Assembly: GCA_947576945.1 (NCBI GenBank)
Contig: CANPTH010000007.1
Span: 1-64,000, forward strand
DNA from: an uncultured Lachnospiraceae bacterium
GTDB lineage: Bacteria; Bacillota; Clostridia; Lachnospirales; Lachnospiraceae
Direction of reading: 5' to 3'
DNA: 64,000 nt
The notes under the pieces were generated by a model. The model did not search any database. It worked only from the letters and a program-made list of their open reading frames with translations, and had not been told where the DNA came from. The position numbers were made by a program, and so were the translations under genes. This document shows positions 42,054 to 51,825 of the stretch, in pieces (the stretch's first letter is position 1; each line of letters begins with the position of its first letter).

Positions 42054-43046
42054 ATGGCATGTGGTTATGTAGTTGTAGTAGTGACATATAACAGGCTGGA
42101 GCTTTTGAAAGAGTGTTTGGAAAAGGTCGAAAATCAGACAGTTCCGGCAAAGAAGATTATTGTGGTGGACAACGCGTCTACGGACGGTACGACAGAGTAT
42201 CTGCAGGAGCATAAAGAGAAGGATACACGTTATAGGATCATTACCTGTGCAGAAAATACAGGGGGCGCCGGCGGTTTTGAAAGGGGAGTAGAGGCAGCTG
42301 GAAGGGAGAAGACAGAATGCATACTTCTGATCGACGACGATGCGATTCTTCATAGAGATTATATGGAAAAGATCATGGATGCCAGGAAGTGCAATCCAGG
42401 TTATCAGGCATATGCCGGTACGGTAATGTCGGACGGAGAAATAGATACCGCTCATCGCAGAAATGTGATAAGACCGGGATTAAGGATGAAGAAGTGCTCG
42501 GAAAACAACTATACAGGCAAAAACGCAGAGCAGCCATTCGCCTGTGATATAGCGTCTTTTTGCGGCATGGTGATCGACAGAGCACTGGTTCGCAAAGTCG
42601 GACTGCCCTGCGGTGCATATTTTATATGGCATGACGATACGGAATATTCTATCCGGATCAATCAATATACACGGTTTCTGGTCATACCGACGGCCAGGCT
42701 TGACCATAAAACTACAGCGTATAGTAAGAGATATCCGCACCGGCGTTATGATTGGCGCGAATATTATGGAATCAGAAACAGGATCACATGTGTGAAGATG
42801 CATGGAAGTATGTTAGACAGAGTAGTAAACGGGATAGATATGTTTTGGAATATTGTATTTCGTAATTGGCTGTTTAGTGTGGTACATATGGATGATTATG
42901 ATTGGAAATATGAAAAGTATCTGGTCAGAGAAGCTTACAGAGATGCAAGATCGGCCGATGTCGTCTGGATAGGAATTCCCAATTTCAGGAGAGCGCGTAT
43001 ACGGCATACGCGGACTCAGGCAGGTCTTGACAGCACTTGCACATAG
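42054..43046 (+). CDS. Glycosyltransferase family 2 (GlfT1/rhamnosyltransferase-like)
   Basis: 330 aa GT-A enzyme: VVVVVTYNRLELLKECL, VDNASTDGT, ENTGGAGGFERGV and the metal-binding LIDDDAI. The GGAGGF motif is typical of the family containing mycobacterial galactofuranosyltransferase GlfT1. With a GlfT2-like enzyme and UDP-galactopyranose mutase directly downstream, it probably adds the first galactofuranose or a linker sugar. ATG 42054 follows GGAG/AGAGG; the TTG at 42036 is rejected. It is the first gene after switch 2. Confidence 0.87.
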   Translation: MACGYVVVVVTYNRLELLKECLEKVENQTVPAKKIIVVDNASTDGTTEYLQEHKEKDTRYRIITCAENTGGAGGFERGVEAAGREKTECILLIDDDAILHRDYMEKIMDARKCNPGYQAYAGTVMSDGEIDTAHRRNVIRPGLRMKKCSENNYTGKNAEQPFACDIASFCGMVIDRALVRKVGLPCGAYFIWHDDTEYSIRINQYTRFLVIPTARLDHKTTAYSKRYPHRRYDWREYYGIRNRITCVKMHGSMLDRVVNGIDMFWNIVFRNWLFSVVHMDDYDWKYEKYLVREAYRDARSADVVWIGIPNFRRARIRHTRTQAGLDSTCT

Positions 43047-43066
43047 AAAGGAGCACGGTTACAAAA

Positions 43067-44860
43067 GTGAAGATTCAGGATGTTTTATGGCCCAAAGACG
43101 GAATATGTACAGACATAGAAATGTATTTTCACTCCAACTATAAGAGGAGCTTAGTCAAGGAAGAGTGCATGTGTATTTTATTTCAAAAGGGTGGCATTGT
43201 CACGACAGATACCTATTTTAACAGCCTGACGATCGGAAAATGGACGAAGTATACGAACGTAGGTACCATAAAGCTTACGCTGTTCCTGCAGGGAAAATTT
43301 AATGTAAGTCTTTGCTGGAAACAGAAAATAGATGACAAATATGTGGAAAGAGAACTGAAGAATATTACCGTGGATACGGACAGACGGACAGAGGTCGTAA
43401 TGGAATATCCGGAGGAAACGAAGGGTATGTTTTTCTTTCGATTAGAAGCTGTTGAAGAGGGTGGAAAATTTTATGGGGGCTATTATGCCACAGAGATAGA
43501 GAAGGATAAAGTCCGTCCCGTAAAGCTGGGAATCGTGATCTGTACCTATAAACGAGAAAAATATGTGTGTGATAATGTCAGGCTGCTGAATCAGGATATT
43601 ATAGAAAATCCGAACAGTCCGCTGTATGACAGAGTGGAAGTGTTTATCTCGGACAATGGGCAGACTTTAGAGAAATACGGTCTTGCGAGTGAAAGCATAC
43701 ATATCGTCCGTAATAAAAATGCAGGCGGCGCAGGAGGATTCACAAGAGGACTGATAGAGATCTTAAAGCAGCCGGATAAGTGCATCACACATGCATTGCT
43801 GATGGATGACGATGTGGTAGTTGACACGGCTTCTCTGCTACGGACAGCTGCGGTTCTGGCCCTTGTAAAAGAGGAATATATGTCGGCTTTTATCGGTGGT
43901 GCCATGCTGCGGTCCGATCAACGGAACGTGCAGATCGAGTCGGGCGCTTCCTGGAATGCTGGCGATCTGGTTGCTCTTAAGACAGATTTGGATCTGCGTG
44001 TGTGGCAGAACTGCCTGATCAATGAACAGGAGGAATACCGGGAATATAATGCCTGGTGGTATTGCTGTTTTCCAATGGAGATTGTCAGGCCGGATAATCT
44101 GCCGCTGCCTGTTTTCATACGTGGTGATGATCTGGAGTACGGTCTGCGTAATATGAAAACGCTGATACTGATGAACGGAATTTGTGTCTGGCATGAACCC
44201 TTTGAGAACAAGTATTCTTCCTTTTTGGAATATTATATCATTCGCAACAGGCTGATCGACAACAGCTTTCACTTTCCGAAATGGGGCAGGAAGGAACTGA
44301 TCCGGGAGCTGATTCGGGAATACCGGCGGGAAGGGTATCTTTACAGATATAAGAATATTTCATTATTTATGCGTGGAATCCGGGATTTTCTGAAGGGAAT
44401 CGATTTTCTGAAACAGACGGACGCGGAGCGGCTTCACAGAGAGATCATGGGATTTGGCTACAAGGCAACTTTGGCGGAGCAGCTGGAAGTGCCGTTCTTC
44501 TATAAGGAATATGAAAGAGGATGCAAAGAGACGCACTCCTTTCTGCATGAAGCAGTGCGGAGAATAACTTTTAACGGATATCTGCTACCTGCGAAGCATG
44601 TACGAACAGTGCCAATGGCGAAAGCGAGACCGGAATTTGTCTGGCGGGCAAAGACGATCCTGTTCTATGACATTGTGGAGAATAAGGGTTTTGTCACACA
44701 TAGGAGCACATGGACATTCATCAGGCAGGGATTTGAAGTACTGGGAATGATATTTGCCATTCTGACCAAATATGAAAAAGCAAAGCGGAGCTATATCGAG
44801 CGTGGGAATGAAATCAGGCAGCTTGCGTTTTGGGAAAAATATCTTGAAATCGGAGAATAG
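43067..44860 (+). CDS. Galactofuranosyltransferase GlfT2-like
   Basis: 597 aa. An N-terminal beta-sandwich domain (about 1-150) precedes a GT2 domain beginning KLGIVICTYKREKYV near 153, with RNKNAGGAGGFTRGL and MDDDVVVD near 246, and a long helical C-terminal domain. This order matches GlfT2, which polymerises galactofuranose from UDP-Galf. The GTG at 43067 is taken as start (AAAGGAG 13 nt upstream); the exact start is uncertain. The Glf mutase that supplies the donor is encoded next, which strengthens the call. Confidence 0.87.
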   Translation: MKIQDVLWPKDGICTDIEMYFHSNYKRSLVKEECMCILFQKGGIVTTDTYFNSLTIGKWTKYTNVGTIKLTLFLQGKFNVSLCWKQKIDDKYVERELKNITVDTDRRTEVVMEYPEETKGMFFFRLEAVEEGGKFYGGYYATEIEKDKVRPVKLGIVICTYKREKYVCDNVRLLNQDIIENPNSPLYDRVEVFISDNGQTLEKYGLASESIHIVRNKNAGGAGGFTRGLIEILKQPDKCITHALLMDDDVVVDTASLLRTAAVLALVKEEYMSAFIGGAMLRSDQRNVQIESGASWNAGDLVALKTDLDLRVWQNCLINEQEEYREYNAWWYCCFPMEIVRPDNLPLPVFIRGDDLEYGLRNMKTLILMNGICVWHEPFENKYSSFLEYYIIRNRLIDNSFHFPKWGRKELIRELIREYRREGYLYRYKNISLFMRGIRDFLKGIDFLKQTDAERLHREIMGFGYKATLAEQLEVPFFYKEYERGCKETHSFLHEAVRRITFNGYLLPAKHVRTVPMAKARPEFVWRAKTILFYDIVENKGFVTHRSTWTFIRQGFEVLGMIFAILTKYEKAKRSYIERGNEIRQLAFWEKYLEIGE

Positions 44861-44864
44861 ACAG

Positions 44865-45965
44865 ATGAAATATGATTATCTGATCGTAGGCGCCGGGCTG
44901 TATGGCGCGGTGTTTGCTTATGAAGCGGCCGGAAAAGGAAAGAGCTGTCTGGTAATAGACAGACGGGATCATATAGCCGGCAATATTTATACGAAAGAAA
45001 TATCGGGAATCCAGGTACATGAATATGGAGCCCATATATTCCATACTTCTGACAAAAGGATATGGGATTATATAAATCGGTTTGCGGAATTTAACAATTA
45101 TATCAATTCCCCGGTGGCAGTGTATCAGAACGAACTGTATAATCTGCCCTTCAACATGAACACGTTCAGCAGAATGTGGGGGATCAGGACACCGCAGGAG
45201 GCAAAAGAAAAAATAGCTGCGCAGATCGCAGATCTGCAGATAACAGAACCGGGGAATCTGGAAGAGCAGGCGCTTTCGCTTGTTGGCGGGGATGTATACC
45301 GGAAGCTTGTAAAAGGGTATACGGAAAAACAGTGGGGACGGGACTGCACCGAACTTCCGGCATTTATCATCAGGCGGCTGCCTCTTCGGTTCACCTATGA
45401 CAATAATTATTTTAATGACAGGTATCAGGGCATTCCCATTGGCGGGTACACGGCAATGATTGAGAAGATGCTGAAGAATGCTGAGGTAAAACTGGGTATT
45501 GATTATCTGGAACACAAGGCGGAGTTTGACGCAATGGCAGAACGGGTCATCTACACAGGACAGATTGACAGGTATTTCGACTATTGTGAGGGCGTGCTCG
45601 CATATAGAATGGTTCGTTTTGAACATGAGATTCTGGACTGCGATAATTATCAGGGAAATGCGGTTGTGAATTACACGGAGCGAGAAGTGCCTTATACGAG
45701 GATCATAGAGCATAAACATTTTGAGTTTGGAAAACAGCAAAAGACCGTTATTTCCAGGGAATATCCGAGTGAATGGCATCAGGGCGAAGAACCCTATTAC
45801 CCGATCAACGACGAAAGAAATAACGCAGTGTACGAGGCATATCTGCAGTATGCTAAGAAAGAGAAAAATGTGGTCTTTGGAGGCAGGCTTGGCGAGTATC
45901 GGTACTATGACATGGATAAGGTGATCGGCAGAGCGCTGGAGGCAGCGAAACGGGAACTGGGATAG
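44865..45965 (+). CDS. glf: UDP-galactopyranose mutase
   Basis: 366 aa flavoenzyme. The N-terminal FAD motif is YLIVGAGLYGAVFAYEAA, followed by VIDRRDHIAGNIYT, HEYGAHIFHTSD and the late VVFGGRLGEYRYYDMD. It interconverts UDP-galactopyranose and UDP-galactofuranose in the cytoplasm. The ATG at 44865 follows GGAG by 9 nt, 4 nt after the GlfT2-like stop. Length is normal. Identification is secure. Confidence 0.96.
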   Translation: MKYDYLIVGAGLYGAVFAYEAAGKGKSCLVIDRRDHIAGNIYTKEISGIQVHEYGAHIFHTSDKRIWDYINRFAEFNNYINSPVAVYQNELYNLPFNMNTFSRMWGIRTPQEAKEKIAAQIADLQITEPGNLEEQALSLVGGDVYRKLVKGYTEKQWGRDCTELPAFIIRRLPLRFTYDNNYFNDRYQGIPIGGYTAMIEKMLKNAEVKLGIDYLEHKAEFDAMAERVIYTGQIDRYFDYCEGVLAYRMVRFEHEILDCDNYQGNAVVNYTEREVPYTRIIEHKHFEFGKQQKTVISREYPSEWHQGEEPYYPINDERNNAVYEAYLQYAKKEKNVVFGGRLGEYRYYDMDKVIGRALEAAKRELG

Positions 45966-46001
45966 ATTTTATTGTGGCTGGATATTTGGAGGAAATTAAG
46001 T

Positions 46002-47969
46002 ATGGAAGAAATGGAATTAAAAGGAAGGGGAATCCGTATTTCCAGTAAGAAATTGGTGATAGCAGCATATTGCTATATGATAATACCAATTATTATTTTT
46101 TTTATTGGATGGTTGAAGATTTATATAGGAATAGCGTTATCTGCGGTACTTTTGTTTGGATTATTCCGTTTTATCAAGACAAGGTATAGGGAGGATGAAT
46201 ACTTTTATATAGAAGCGAAGGCAGTATGTATTATATTGGCTGCTATATGTATATGGGTTTTTCTTTCCGGCGTCGGTGGATATTTTTGTCAGCGGTCAGA
46301 TATGCACTGGAGAAATGCGTTATTTAGAGATTTGATCGACTATTCGTGGCCGGTAGTCTATCCGGAAACCGGAAATGCTTTGGTCTATTACTATGTATTT
46401 TGGATGCTGACTGCACTTGTGGGAAAAGCACTGGGATGGGAAGCGGCAAACTTCTCCTTATTTTTGTGGACGACCACGGGCGTATTTATTTCTATACTTC
46501 TCTTATGTAAAATGCTCAGAGCATATTCTATGAAAAGAGCCTTAACGATAACAACTATTTATATTTTTTGGAGCGGTCTGAATATAATCGGTATGACTTA
46601 TATGGCAATGAAAGGCTTTGGCTCCGGCGGAATTTTGGGCGGAGGCTTTGGATGGTCAGATTATGTTGCGGGTATCCAGTATACGCCTAATAATGCATTG
46701 CTGGAATGGGTGTTTAATCAGACGATCGTTCCGTGGGTAGGAGTTTCGCTGTTTCTACAGGATAAAAGAATTGATAATCTGGCTTATTTGGGTCTGTGTA
46801 TACTGCCTTTTGCGCCATTACCGTTTGTAGGTTTTTTTGTTATAGCTGTGGCTTGGGGGACAGAGAAGGCGATTCGGTTTATAAAGAAGAAAGAATACAG
46901 TGCGTTGATCAGGAATATCTTCAGTGTTCCTAATATTTCAGCAGTCATCTCAATCTTTATAGTTTTTTTACTTTTTTTTACCAGCAATACGGCGGTAAAC
47001 GGAAGCGCCGGCGTCGGCGGAATAGGATGGTATATCAAGCCGGAAGACTTTACGGCGGAACAGTTGAAAACGCTGCTATTGTTTTATGTCATTGAATTTT
47101 TCTGCTATTCTCTTTTTTGCTACAAGGAATACAGAAAGGATGTCATTTTCTATGCTGTAAATATTTCTTTATTTATTTTTCCACTGATCAGGGTTGGGAC
47201 CGGACGGGATTTCTGCATGAGAGCATCTATTCCTGCACTTTTCGTTCTTATGGTCATGATAATACAGAAAATGTGCGCGGCGCAGCAAGAAGTATTATCC
47301 GTAAGAACCAGTATCCTTATTGCCTTGCTCAGTATTTCCGGATTAAGTGCAGCCGGCGATTGGGCATGGTCGGTAATGCAGATCAAAAATGCCGGAGTAT
47401 ATCCACTTGTGGCGGATGATATTGTAACGTTTTCCAATAGAAATTTGGAGGAACTTAATTTTCTTGTCCGGAAGCCGGAGGAACAAGGCTTCTTTAAGTA
47501 TTTGGCCGCAGATAAGTCTCAGAAAGAATATGAGAAAGATCTTGCGATATCGATAGATTTCCGTCAACAACATCAGTTACCATTAAGCGCCGGCACTTAT
47601 GATATATCACCGAAATTGAGAGATTCGTCTGGATTTGTTTATAATGATTCCGGTATATCGTTAGGAAGCGATAGCGGCCATACAATATTAACCGGACTTA
47701 ATGAGGGAAAATATAAGATCATGTTTGATGACTGTCAGGCAGCGCTTAATGTTCCAGGTGATAGTATTGATGAGCAGGGTTCGGTTGAAATTCGACCGGT
47801 ATGGAGTACGGAAGGACAAAAATGGAATCTGGAAGAGGCGGGAGGATTTTATATGATCTGCTATCAGGATCATGCCCTGACTTACGATTTAGAGACTGGC
47901 TCTGTAAAACTGGCTTTAAAGGCGGGAGGAGAGGATCAGTTATGGTCATTTGTGCCTGTAAAAGAGTAG
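46002..47969 (+). CDS. Large polytopic membrane protein with C-terminal ricin-like domain
   Basis: 655 aa. About twelve membrane segments occupy residues 15-460. An extracytoplasmic C-terminal domain (about 470-655) carries two QxW-like motifs (GQKWNLE and DQLWSFV), as in ricin-type beta-trefoils. The membrane part resembles GT-C glycosyltransferases that use lipid-linked sugars; an Asp-containing first loop is visible (SDMHWRNALFRDLIDYSWPVVYPE). It could add side-chain sugars or polymerise the glycan. ATG 46002 follows GGAGG. The gene is AT-rich. Confidence 0.65.
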   Translation: MEEMELKGRGIRISSKKLVIAAYCYMIIPIIIFFIGWLKIYIGIALSAVLLFGLFRFIKTRYREDEYFYIEAKAVCIILAAICIWVFLSGVGGYFCQRSDMHWRNALFRDLIDYSWPVVYPETGNALVYYYVFWMLTALVGKALGWEAANFSLFLWTTTGVFISILLLCKMLRAYSMKRALTITTIYIFWSGLNIIGMTYMAMKGFGSGGILGGGFGWSDYVAGIQYTPNNALLEWVFNQTIVPWVGVSLFLQDKRIDNLAYLGLCILPFAPLPFVGFFVIAVAWGTEKAIRFIKKKEYSALIRNIFSVPNISAVISIFIVFLLFFTSNTAVNGSAGVGGIGWYIKPEDFTAEQLKTLLLFYVIEFFCYSLFCYKEYRKDVIFYAVNISLFIFPLIRVGTGRDFCMRASIPALFVLMVMIIQKMCAAQQEVLSVRTSILIALLSISGLSAAGDWAWSVMQIKNAGVYPLVADDIVTFSNRNLEELNFLVRKPEEQGFFKYLAADKSQKEYEKDLAISIDFRQQHQLPLSAGTYDISPKLRDSSGFVYNDSGISLGSDSGHTILTGLNEGKYKIMFDDCQAALNVPGDSIDEQGSVEIRPVWSTEGQKWNLEEAGGFYMICYQDHALTYDLETGSVKLALKAGGEDQLWSFVPVKE

Positions 47970-47996
47970 TAAACCGAACAAGAGGAGGCCGGCACC

Positions 47997-48221
47997 GTGA
48001 AATATAATGAAAGAATACGGGAACTTAGACGGGAGTATGCCATGGTTCAGCAGGAAGTGGCGGATATGCTCGAAGTAGGACAGCGTACCTATGCTGATTA
48101 TGAAAATGGGAAGACAAGGATTCCGGTAAAAAGTTTATTGATCCTGGCAAGATTTTATAATGTATCCATGGACTATATATCCGGGGCGAGCAATGTGAAG
48201 GAACATTATCCGGACAAATAA
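47997..48221 (+). CDS. Small XRE-family helix-turn-helix regulator
   Basis: 74 aa, essentially one HTH_3 domain: IRELRREYAMVQQEVADML, then QRTYADYENGKTRIPVKSLLILARFYNVSMDYI. The GTG start has AGAGGAGG 8 nt upstream. It is embedded within the polysaccharide operon in the same direction, so it may regulate the locus. No operator was identified. Confidence 0.85.
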   Translation: MKYNERIRELRREYAMVQQEVADMLEVGQRTYADYENGKTRIPVKSLLILARFYNVSMDYISGASNVKEHYPDK

Positions 48222-48273
48222 GAATTGTGTAACAGTGCGACTGGATATTTAACAAAAATATGAGGATACTGTC

Positions 48274-48813
48274 ATGAGAAATCTACCAAAGGTACTTGCG
48301 AAAGAAAAGAAATTATGCACAGGCTGTGGCGCATGCCTGAATGTATGCCCCGTAAATGCCATAACAATGCAGACGGATCGGGAGGGATTTGCTTATCCTG
48401 AAGTGCAGGAAGAGAGATGCCTTGACTGCGGGTTATGTGAAAAACAGTGTCCGGTACTGCAGCCGGAATATAGCAATACGGATCGGCCGGAATGCTATGC
48501 GATGATGGCACAGGACGAAGAGCGTCAGACAAGTTCAAGCGGCGGATTCGTTCCTGTTGTGGCACGGTGGGTTTTAAGACAAGGTGGAAGTGTATTCGGT
48601 GCTGCGTGGGATGCGGACTGGAATGTACACCATATCGAAATTACAAACGAGACAGAACTGTATAAAATAAAGGGCTCTAAATATTTGCAAGGCAGTGCAG
48701 AACAATCTTATCAATTGGTGAAAAGAAAACTGGAAGAGGGAAAATGGGTTCTGTTTACCGGATTGCCGTGTCAGGTAGCAGGTCTGTACAGTGTGCTGAA
48801 AGGGGGGGGGTAA
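48274..48813 (+). CDS. Coenzyme F420 hydrogenase beta-like protein, N-terminal part (frame broken at G9)
   Basis: 179 codons. Two 4Fe-4S cluster motifs are present (CTGCGACLNVCPV near 15 and CLDCGLCEKQCPV near 49), followed by the F420-hydrogenase beta-subunit N-terminal domain (QTSSSGGFVP and LFTGLPCQVAGL). The frame hits a TAA immediately after a run of nine G (48802-48810). Adding one G or removing two joins it in frame to the reading frame that continues to 50636, giving one protein of about 787 aa. As sequenced it is truncated. The electron-transfer domain may reduce or remodel a sugar or lipid substrate. Confidence 0.8.
   Translation: MRNLPKVLAKEKKLCTGCGACLNVCPVNAITMQTDREGFAYPEVQEERCLDCGLCEKQCPVLQPEYSNTDRPECYAMMAQDEERQTSSSGGFVPVVARWVLRQGGSVFGAAWDADWNVHHIEITNETELYKIKGSKYLQGSAEQSYQLVKRKLEEGKWVLFTGLPCQVAGLYSVLKGGG
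48802..48810 (+). repeat. G9 homopolymer at a frameshift
   Basis: Nine consecutive G after AAA, directly followed by TAA. G10 or G7 would restore one long reading frame; G9 and G8 do not. A candidate slipped-strand phase-variation tract, or a homopolymer sequencing error. Confidence 0.7.
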
Positions 48814-50636
48814 AAAGGGAAAGGCTGATCACAATAGATATCTTATGTCATGGCGCTCCGTCCTATAAAGTATTTCGGAAATACCTGGAGGAAAATTATG
48901 AGCTGGGTATGCTGGAACGATTTGAGTTCAGGAATAAATCCGTTTTTGGATGGTCAACAGGGATAAGTTGTTATTATAAAAACGGAGCGGAAATACATAA
49001 GAGGCATCAGGAGGATAAATTTTACCAGGCATTTTTACCGTGTATGATCATGCGGCCGTCATGCGGGCAGTGTGCTTTTTCCAGAATTCCAAGGCAGGGA
49101 GATTTTACGGCAGGTGATTTCTGGGGTGTGGAAAAAACAGAACCAAAATGGGAAGACAGATTGGGGACTTCGGCAGTACTTGTAAATAATAAAAAAGCAA
49201 AAAGAATATTGCGCACATTGACGTCGCAGATAAAGCTTTTGGAATCCGTATCGCTGGAGGCGATAACTTATATCAATAAGACAGTTGAACATCCTTTTAA
49301 AAGCCATTCGGGAAGAAAGCATTTCTTTCAAAGCATGGATATTAAACCCTTCAATGAACTGACAGATCATGCACTGGAGCACAAATATGATATCGGTATA
49401 GCAGGATTATGGTATGGGATCAATTATGGTTCCATTCTCACCTATTATGCATTATATCAAGTTGTGAGAATTCTTGGATATGATGCGGTAATGCTTCCAA
49501 AACCGAATAATTTGTGGGACGAACACTTTAATGATCCGGCTACCATCGGGCAGGCGTTTATCTGGAAATACTGCAATGTATTTCTTCCGTATCCGCATCA
49601 GTATGCTTACTGCCTGGCAAATGACGCCTGTAAGGATTTTCTGGTGGGTTCGGATGTTGTATGGAATTATGAGATCTGTGGCAGGGAAAGCGATATGTTT
49701 TTCTACTTGGACTGGGTAGAGAGCGGACACAAGAAAATAGCATATGCGGCATCACCAGGCAATGATATGGTGGGGCCGGACACTTATGAACTGTCGATGT
49801 CTTATTATTTAAAGAAGTTTGACTTTATTTCGATCAGAGAACAGAAAGCGGTAGAAGCAGCCAGAAAAAGAACTGCCAGAATTGATATCGCAAATGTCTT
49901 AGATTCCGTTTTTCTATGTCCCATACAGATTTATGAAGACCTGGTACAACATATTAGAGTTGAAGATAAAGGTTCTTTCGTATTTGCATATATTCTCCGA
50001 AACGACTATTCAGAAGAAAATGTGCGGTTGATTGAAATGATCAGCAGCTATTACAATGCAGTTTCCTGCATAAGTGCAAATCCGATGGAACATGCTATTA
50101 TGCGACAGGTGTACGGCGACAGGATCATGCCTGTTTTGTCCGTAGAGGAGTGGATCTGGTATATGAGAAATACAGTATTCTATTTTGGGGACAGTTATCA
50201 TGGACTATGTTTCAGTCTGATATTCCATAAACCCTTTATTATTGTCTATCGTGCAACAGGAGATCCAAATATAGCCAATGAAAGATTTAAGAGCCTGTTA
50301 AGGATCGTTGGTTTGGAAGAACGTTTGCTGGAAGATATCTCTATTGATCGATACAAAGTAGAGGAACTGATAAAAAAGCCTGTTGATTGGGAGACGGTAG
50401 ACAGGAAACTGAACCGACAGAGAGAATTTTCTCTTGAATGGTTGAAAAGTGCGCTGAAGAACCGGCCAGAGAAAAAATATACCGCGGAAGATATCATAAG
50501 AGACAGGACACAGAGGAAAATGTGGGCTCTATACGATGAACTGACTAGAAAAAACGATATGCTTTTTCAAGAAATAAACGAGATAAAGAGACAGATTACA
50601 GAGCAGCGTGGTCAAAATATGCGAAAGAAAAGATAA
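48810..50636 (+). CDS. F420 hydrogenase beta C-terminal domain fused to polysaccharide pyruvyl transferase (out-of-frame part)
   Basis: About 608 codons continuing the gene broken at the G9 tract. The first part completes the F420-hydrogenase beta domain (ITIDILCHGAPSYKVF, CGQCAFSRIPRQGDFTAGDFWG). From about 49390 it becomes a polysaccharide pyruvyl transferase domain (YDIGIAGLWYGINYGSILTYYAL and, near the end, YFGDSYHGLCFSLIF). It has no ribosome site of its own; an ATG in this frame at 48744 has no Shine-Dalgarno. The fused protein would add ketal-pyruvate or a related group to a surface glycan. Confidence 0.78.
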   Translation, partial: VKRERLITIDILCHGAPSYKVFRKYLEENYELGMLERFEFRNKSVFGWSTGISCYYKNGAEIHKRHQEDKFYQAFLPCMIMRPSCGQCAFSRIPRQGDFTAGDFWGVEKTEPKWEDRLGTSAVLVNNKKAKRILRTLTSQIKLLESVSLEAITYINKTVEHPFKSHSGRKHFFQSMDIKPFNELTDHALEHKYDIGIAGLWYGINYGSILTYYALYQVVRILGYDAVMLPKPNNLWDEHFNDPATIGQAFIWKYCNVFLPYPHQYAYCLANDACKDFLVGSDVVWNYEICGRESDMFFYLDWVESGHKKIAYAASPGNDMVGPDTYELSMSYYLKKFDFISIREQKAVEAARKRTARIDIANVLDSVFLCPIQIYEDLVQHIRVEDKGSFVFAYILRNDYSEENVRLIEMISSYYNAVSCISANPMEHAIMRQVYGDRIMPVLSVEEWIWYMRNTVFYFGDSYHGLCFSLIFHKPFIIVYRATGDPNIANERFKSLLRIVGLEERLLEDISIDRYKVEELIKKPVDWETVDRKLNRQREFSLEWLKSALKNRPEKKYTAEDIIRDRTQRKMWALYDELTRKNDMLFQEINEIKRQITEQRGQNMRKKR

Positions 50637-50659
50637 AGGACAGGAAAAAGGAGTCGGTA

Positions 50660-51760
50660 ATGTTTGTCATCAGCATAACAATGTTTTTCATAGCGCCGTT
50701 AACCGCTTGGAAACTTCATTCCAGACTGCGGGGTGATTCGATCAAGAACAAAAAAAATATTTGGACTTTGGTAATATATTTTATTGCCTTGAATGTCATT
50801 ACGTTTGCTGTATCGTCATACCGTGGCATCGACATGCTAAAATGGAATCCCTTTACCACGACCGTTTCTTATCGAATCAAATATATTGTATTCAGTACCG
50901 GACTGGGGGTAGTTGTGACATGGGTATTATGTTGGTTTCTGAACAAAGGCATTACCGCACCGGAAGTAAAACGTTATTTTGTTAGATTTTTTCATGATAT
51001 GAGAAAATATTTTCCGTATGCCGTCCGCTCCGCAAAGGCGGATTTGAAGGCAGAGGTGACCAACTCATTTCTGGACTGGCTCTGGTGGCTCATTGAACCG
51101 GTCTGTATGATGTTGATCTATACGGTTATGTTCGGGGTTGTTTTTGATGCGGCGGAATTATATTTTCCGATTTTTATTTTTATTGGAATTACCATGTGGA
51201 GCTTCTTCACCAGAGGGGTTACGAGCAGTGTGGAAATGGTACGTGCTAACAGGGGAGTCGTTACAAGAATATATCTGCCCAAATACATTCTTCTGGTCTC
51301 AAAGCTCATGGTTAATGCTTTTAAGATGATGGTCTCTTTTGCTGTGATCGCGGTTATGCTTGTGATATTCCGTGTAAGGATAACAGTCAGTGTGCTGGGT
51401 TTACTGCCGATCCTACTGGTGCTTTTTCTGTTCACTTTTGGTGTGGGGAGTATACTGATGCATTATGGAGTATATGTGAATGATCTGTCTTATATTACAG
51501 GAATCCTGCTGACGATGATGATGTACCTGACGGGCACATTTTATGACATCGCAAAGCGGATACCGGCTCCTTTCGGATCACTGCTGGAGAGAGGTAATCC
51601 GGTTGCTTTTCTGATAGCCGAGATGAGAAAGGTGGTGCTATACGAGGGGATGCTTGACTGGAACCTGTTATTTTTATGGGGTGTAATATCTGTTCTGCTG
51701 ATCGGAATCGGGGTGTTTACGATCTACCGTAATGAAAATTCTTATGTGAAGGTAATATAG
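50660..51760 (+). CDS. ABC-2 type polysaccharide export permease (Wzm-like) with extra N-terminal domain
   Basis: 366 aa. The C-terminal 260 residues form a Wzm/TagG-like permease with six helices (VTNSFLDWLWWLIEPVCMMLIYTVMFGVVF). The first 95 residues add about three extra membrane segments not usual in Wzm. AAGGAG lies 6 nt before the ATG. With the downstream ATPase it exports a completed lipid-linked polymer, so this locus is ABC-dependent, unlike the Wzx/Wzy locus at 15-27 kb. Confidence 0.87.
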   Translation: MFVISITMFFIAPLTAWKLHSRLRGDSIKNKKNIWTLVIYFIALNVITFAVSSYRGIDMLKWNPFTTTVSYRIKYIVFSTGLGVVVTWVLCWFLNKGITAPEVKRYFVRFFHDMRKYFPYAVRSAKADLKAEVTNSFLDWLWWLIEPVCMMLIYTVMFGVVFDAAELYFPIFIFIGITMWSFFTRGVTSSVEMVRANRGVVTRIYLPKYILLVSKLMVNAFKMMVSFAVIAVMLVIFRVRITVSVLGLLPILLVLFLFTFGVGSILMHYGVYVNDLSYITGILLTMMMYLTGTFYDIAKRIPAPFGSLLERGNPVAFLIAEMRKVVLYEGMLDWNLLFLWGVISVLLIGIGVFTIYRNENSYVKVI

Positions 51761-51825
51761 ATAAGGAGAGAATGCCGTGGTATTGTTTGGTTTCGCCTGG
51801 ACGATACGAACGGAAGTGAGTAGGG

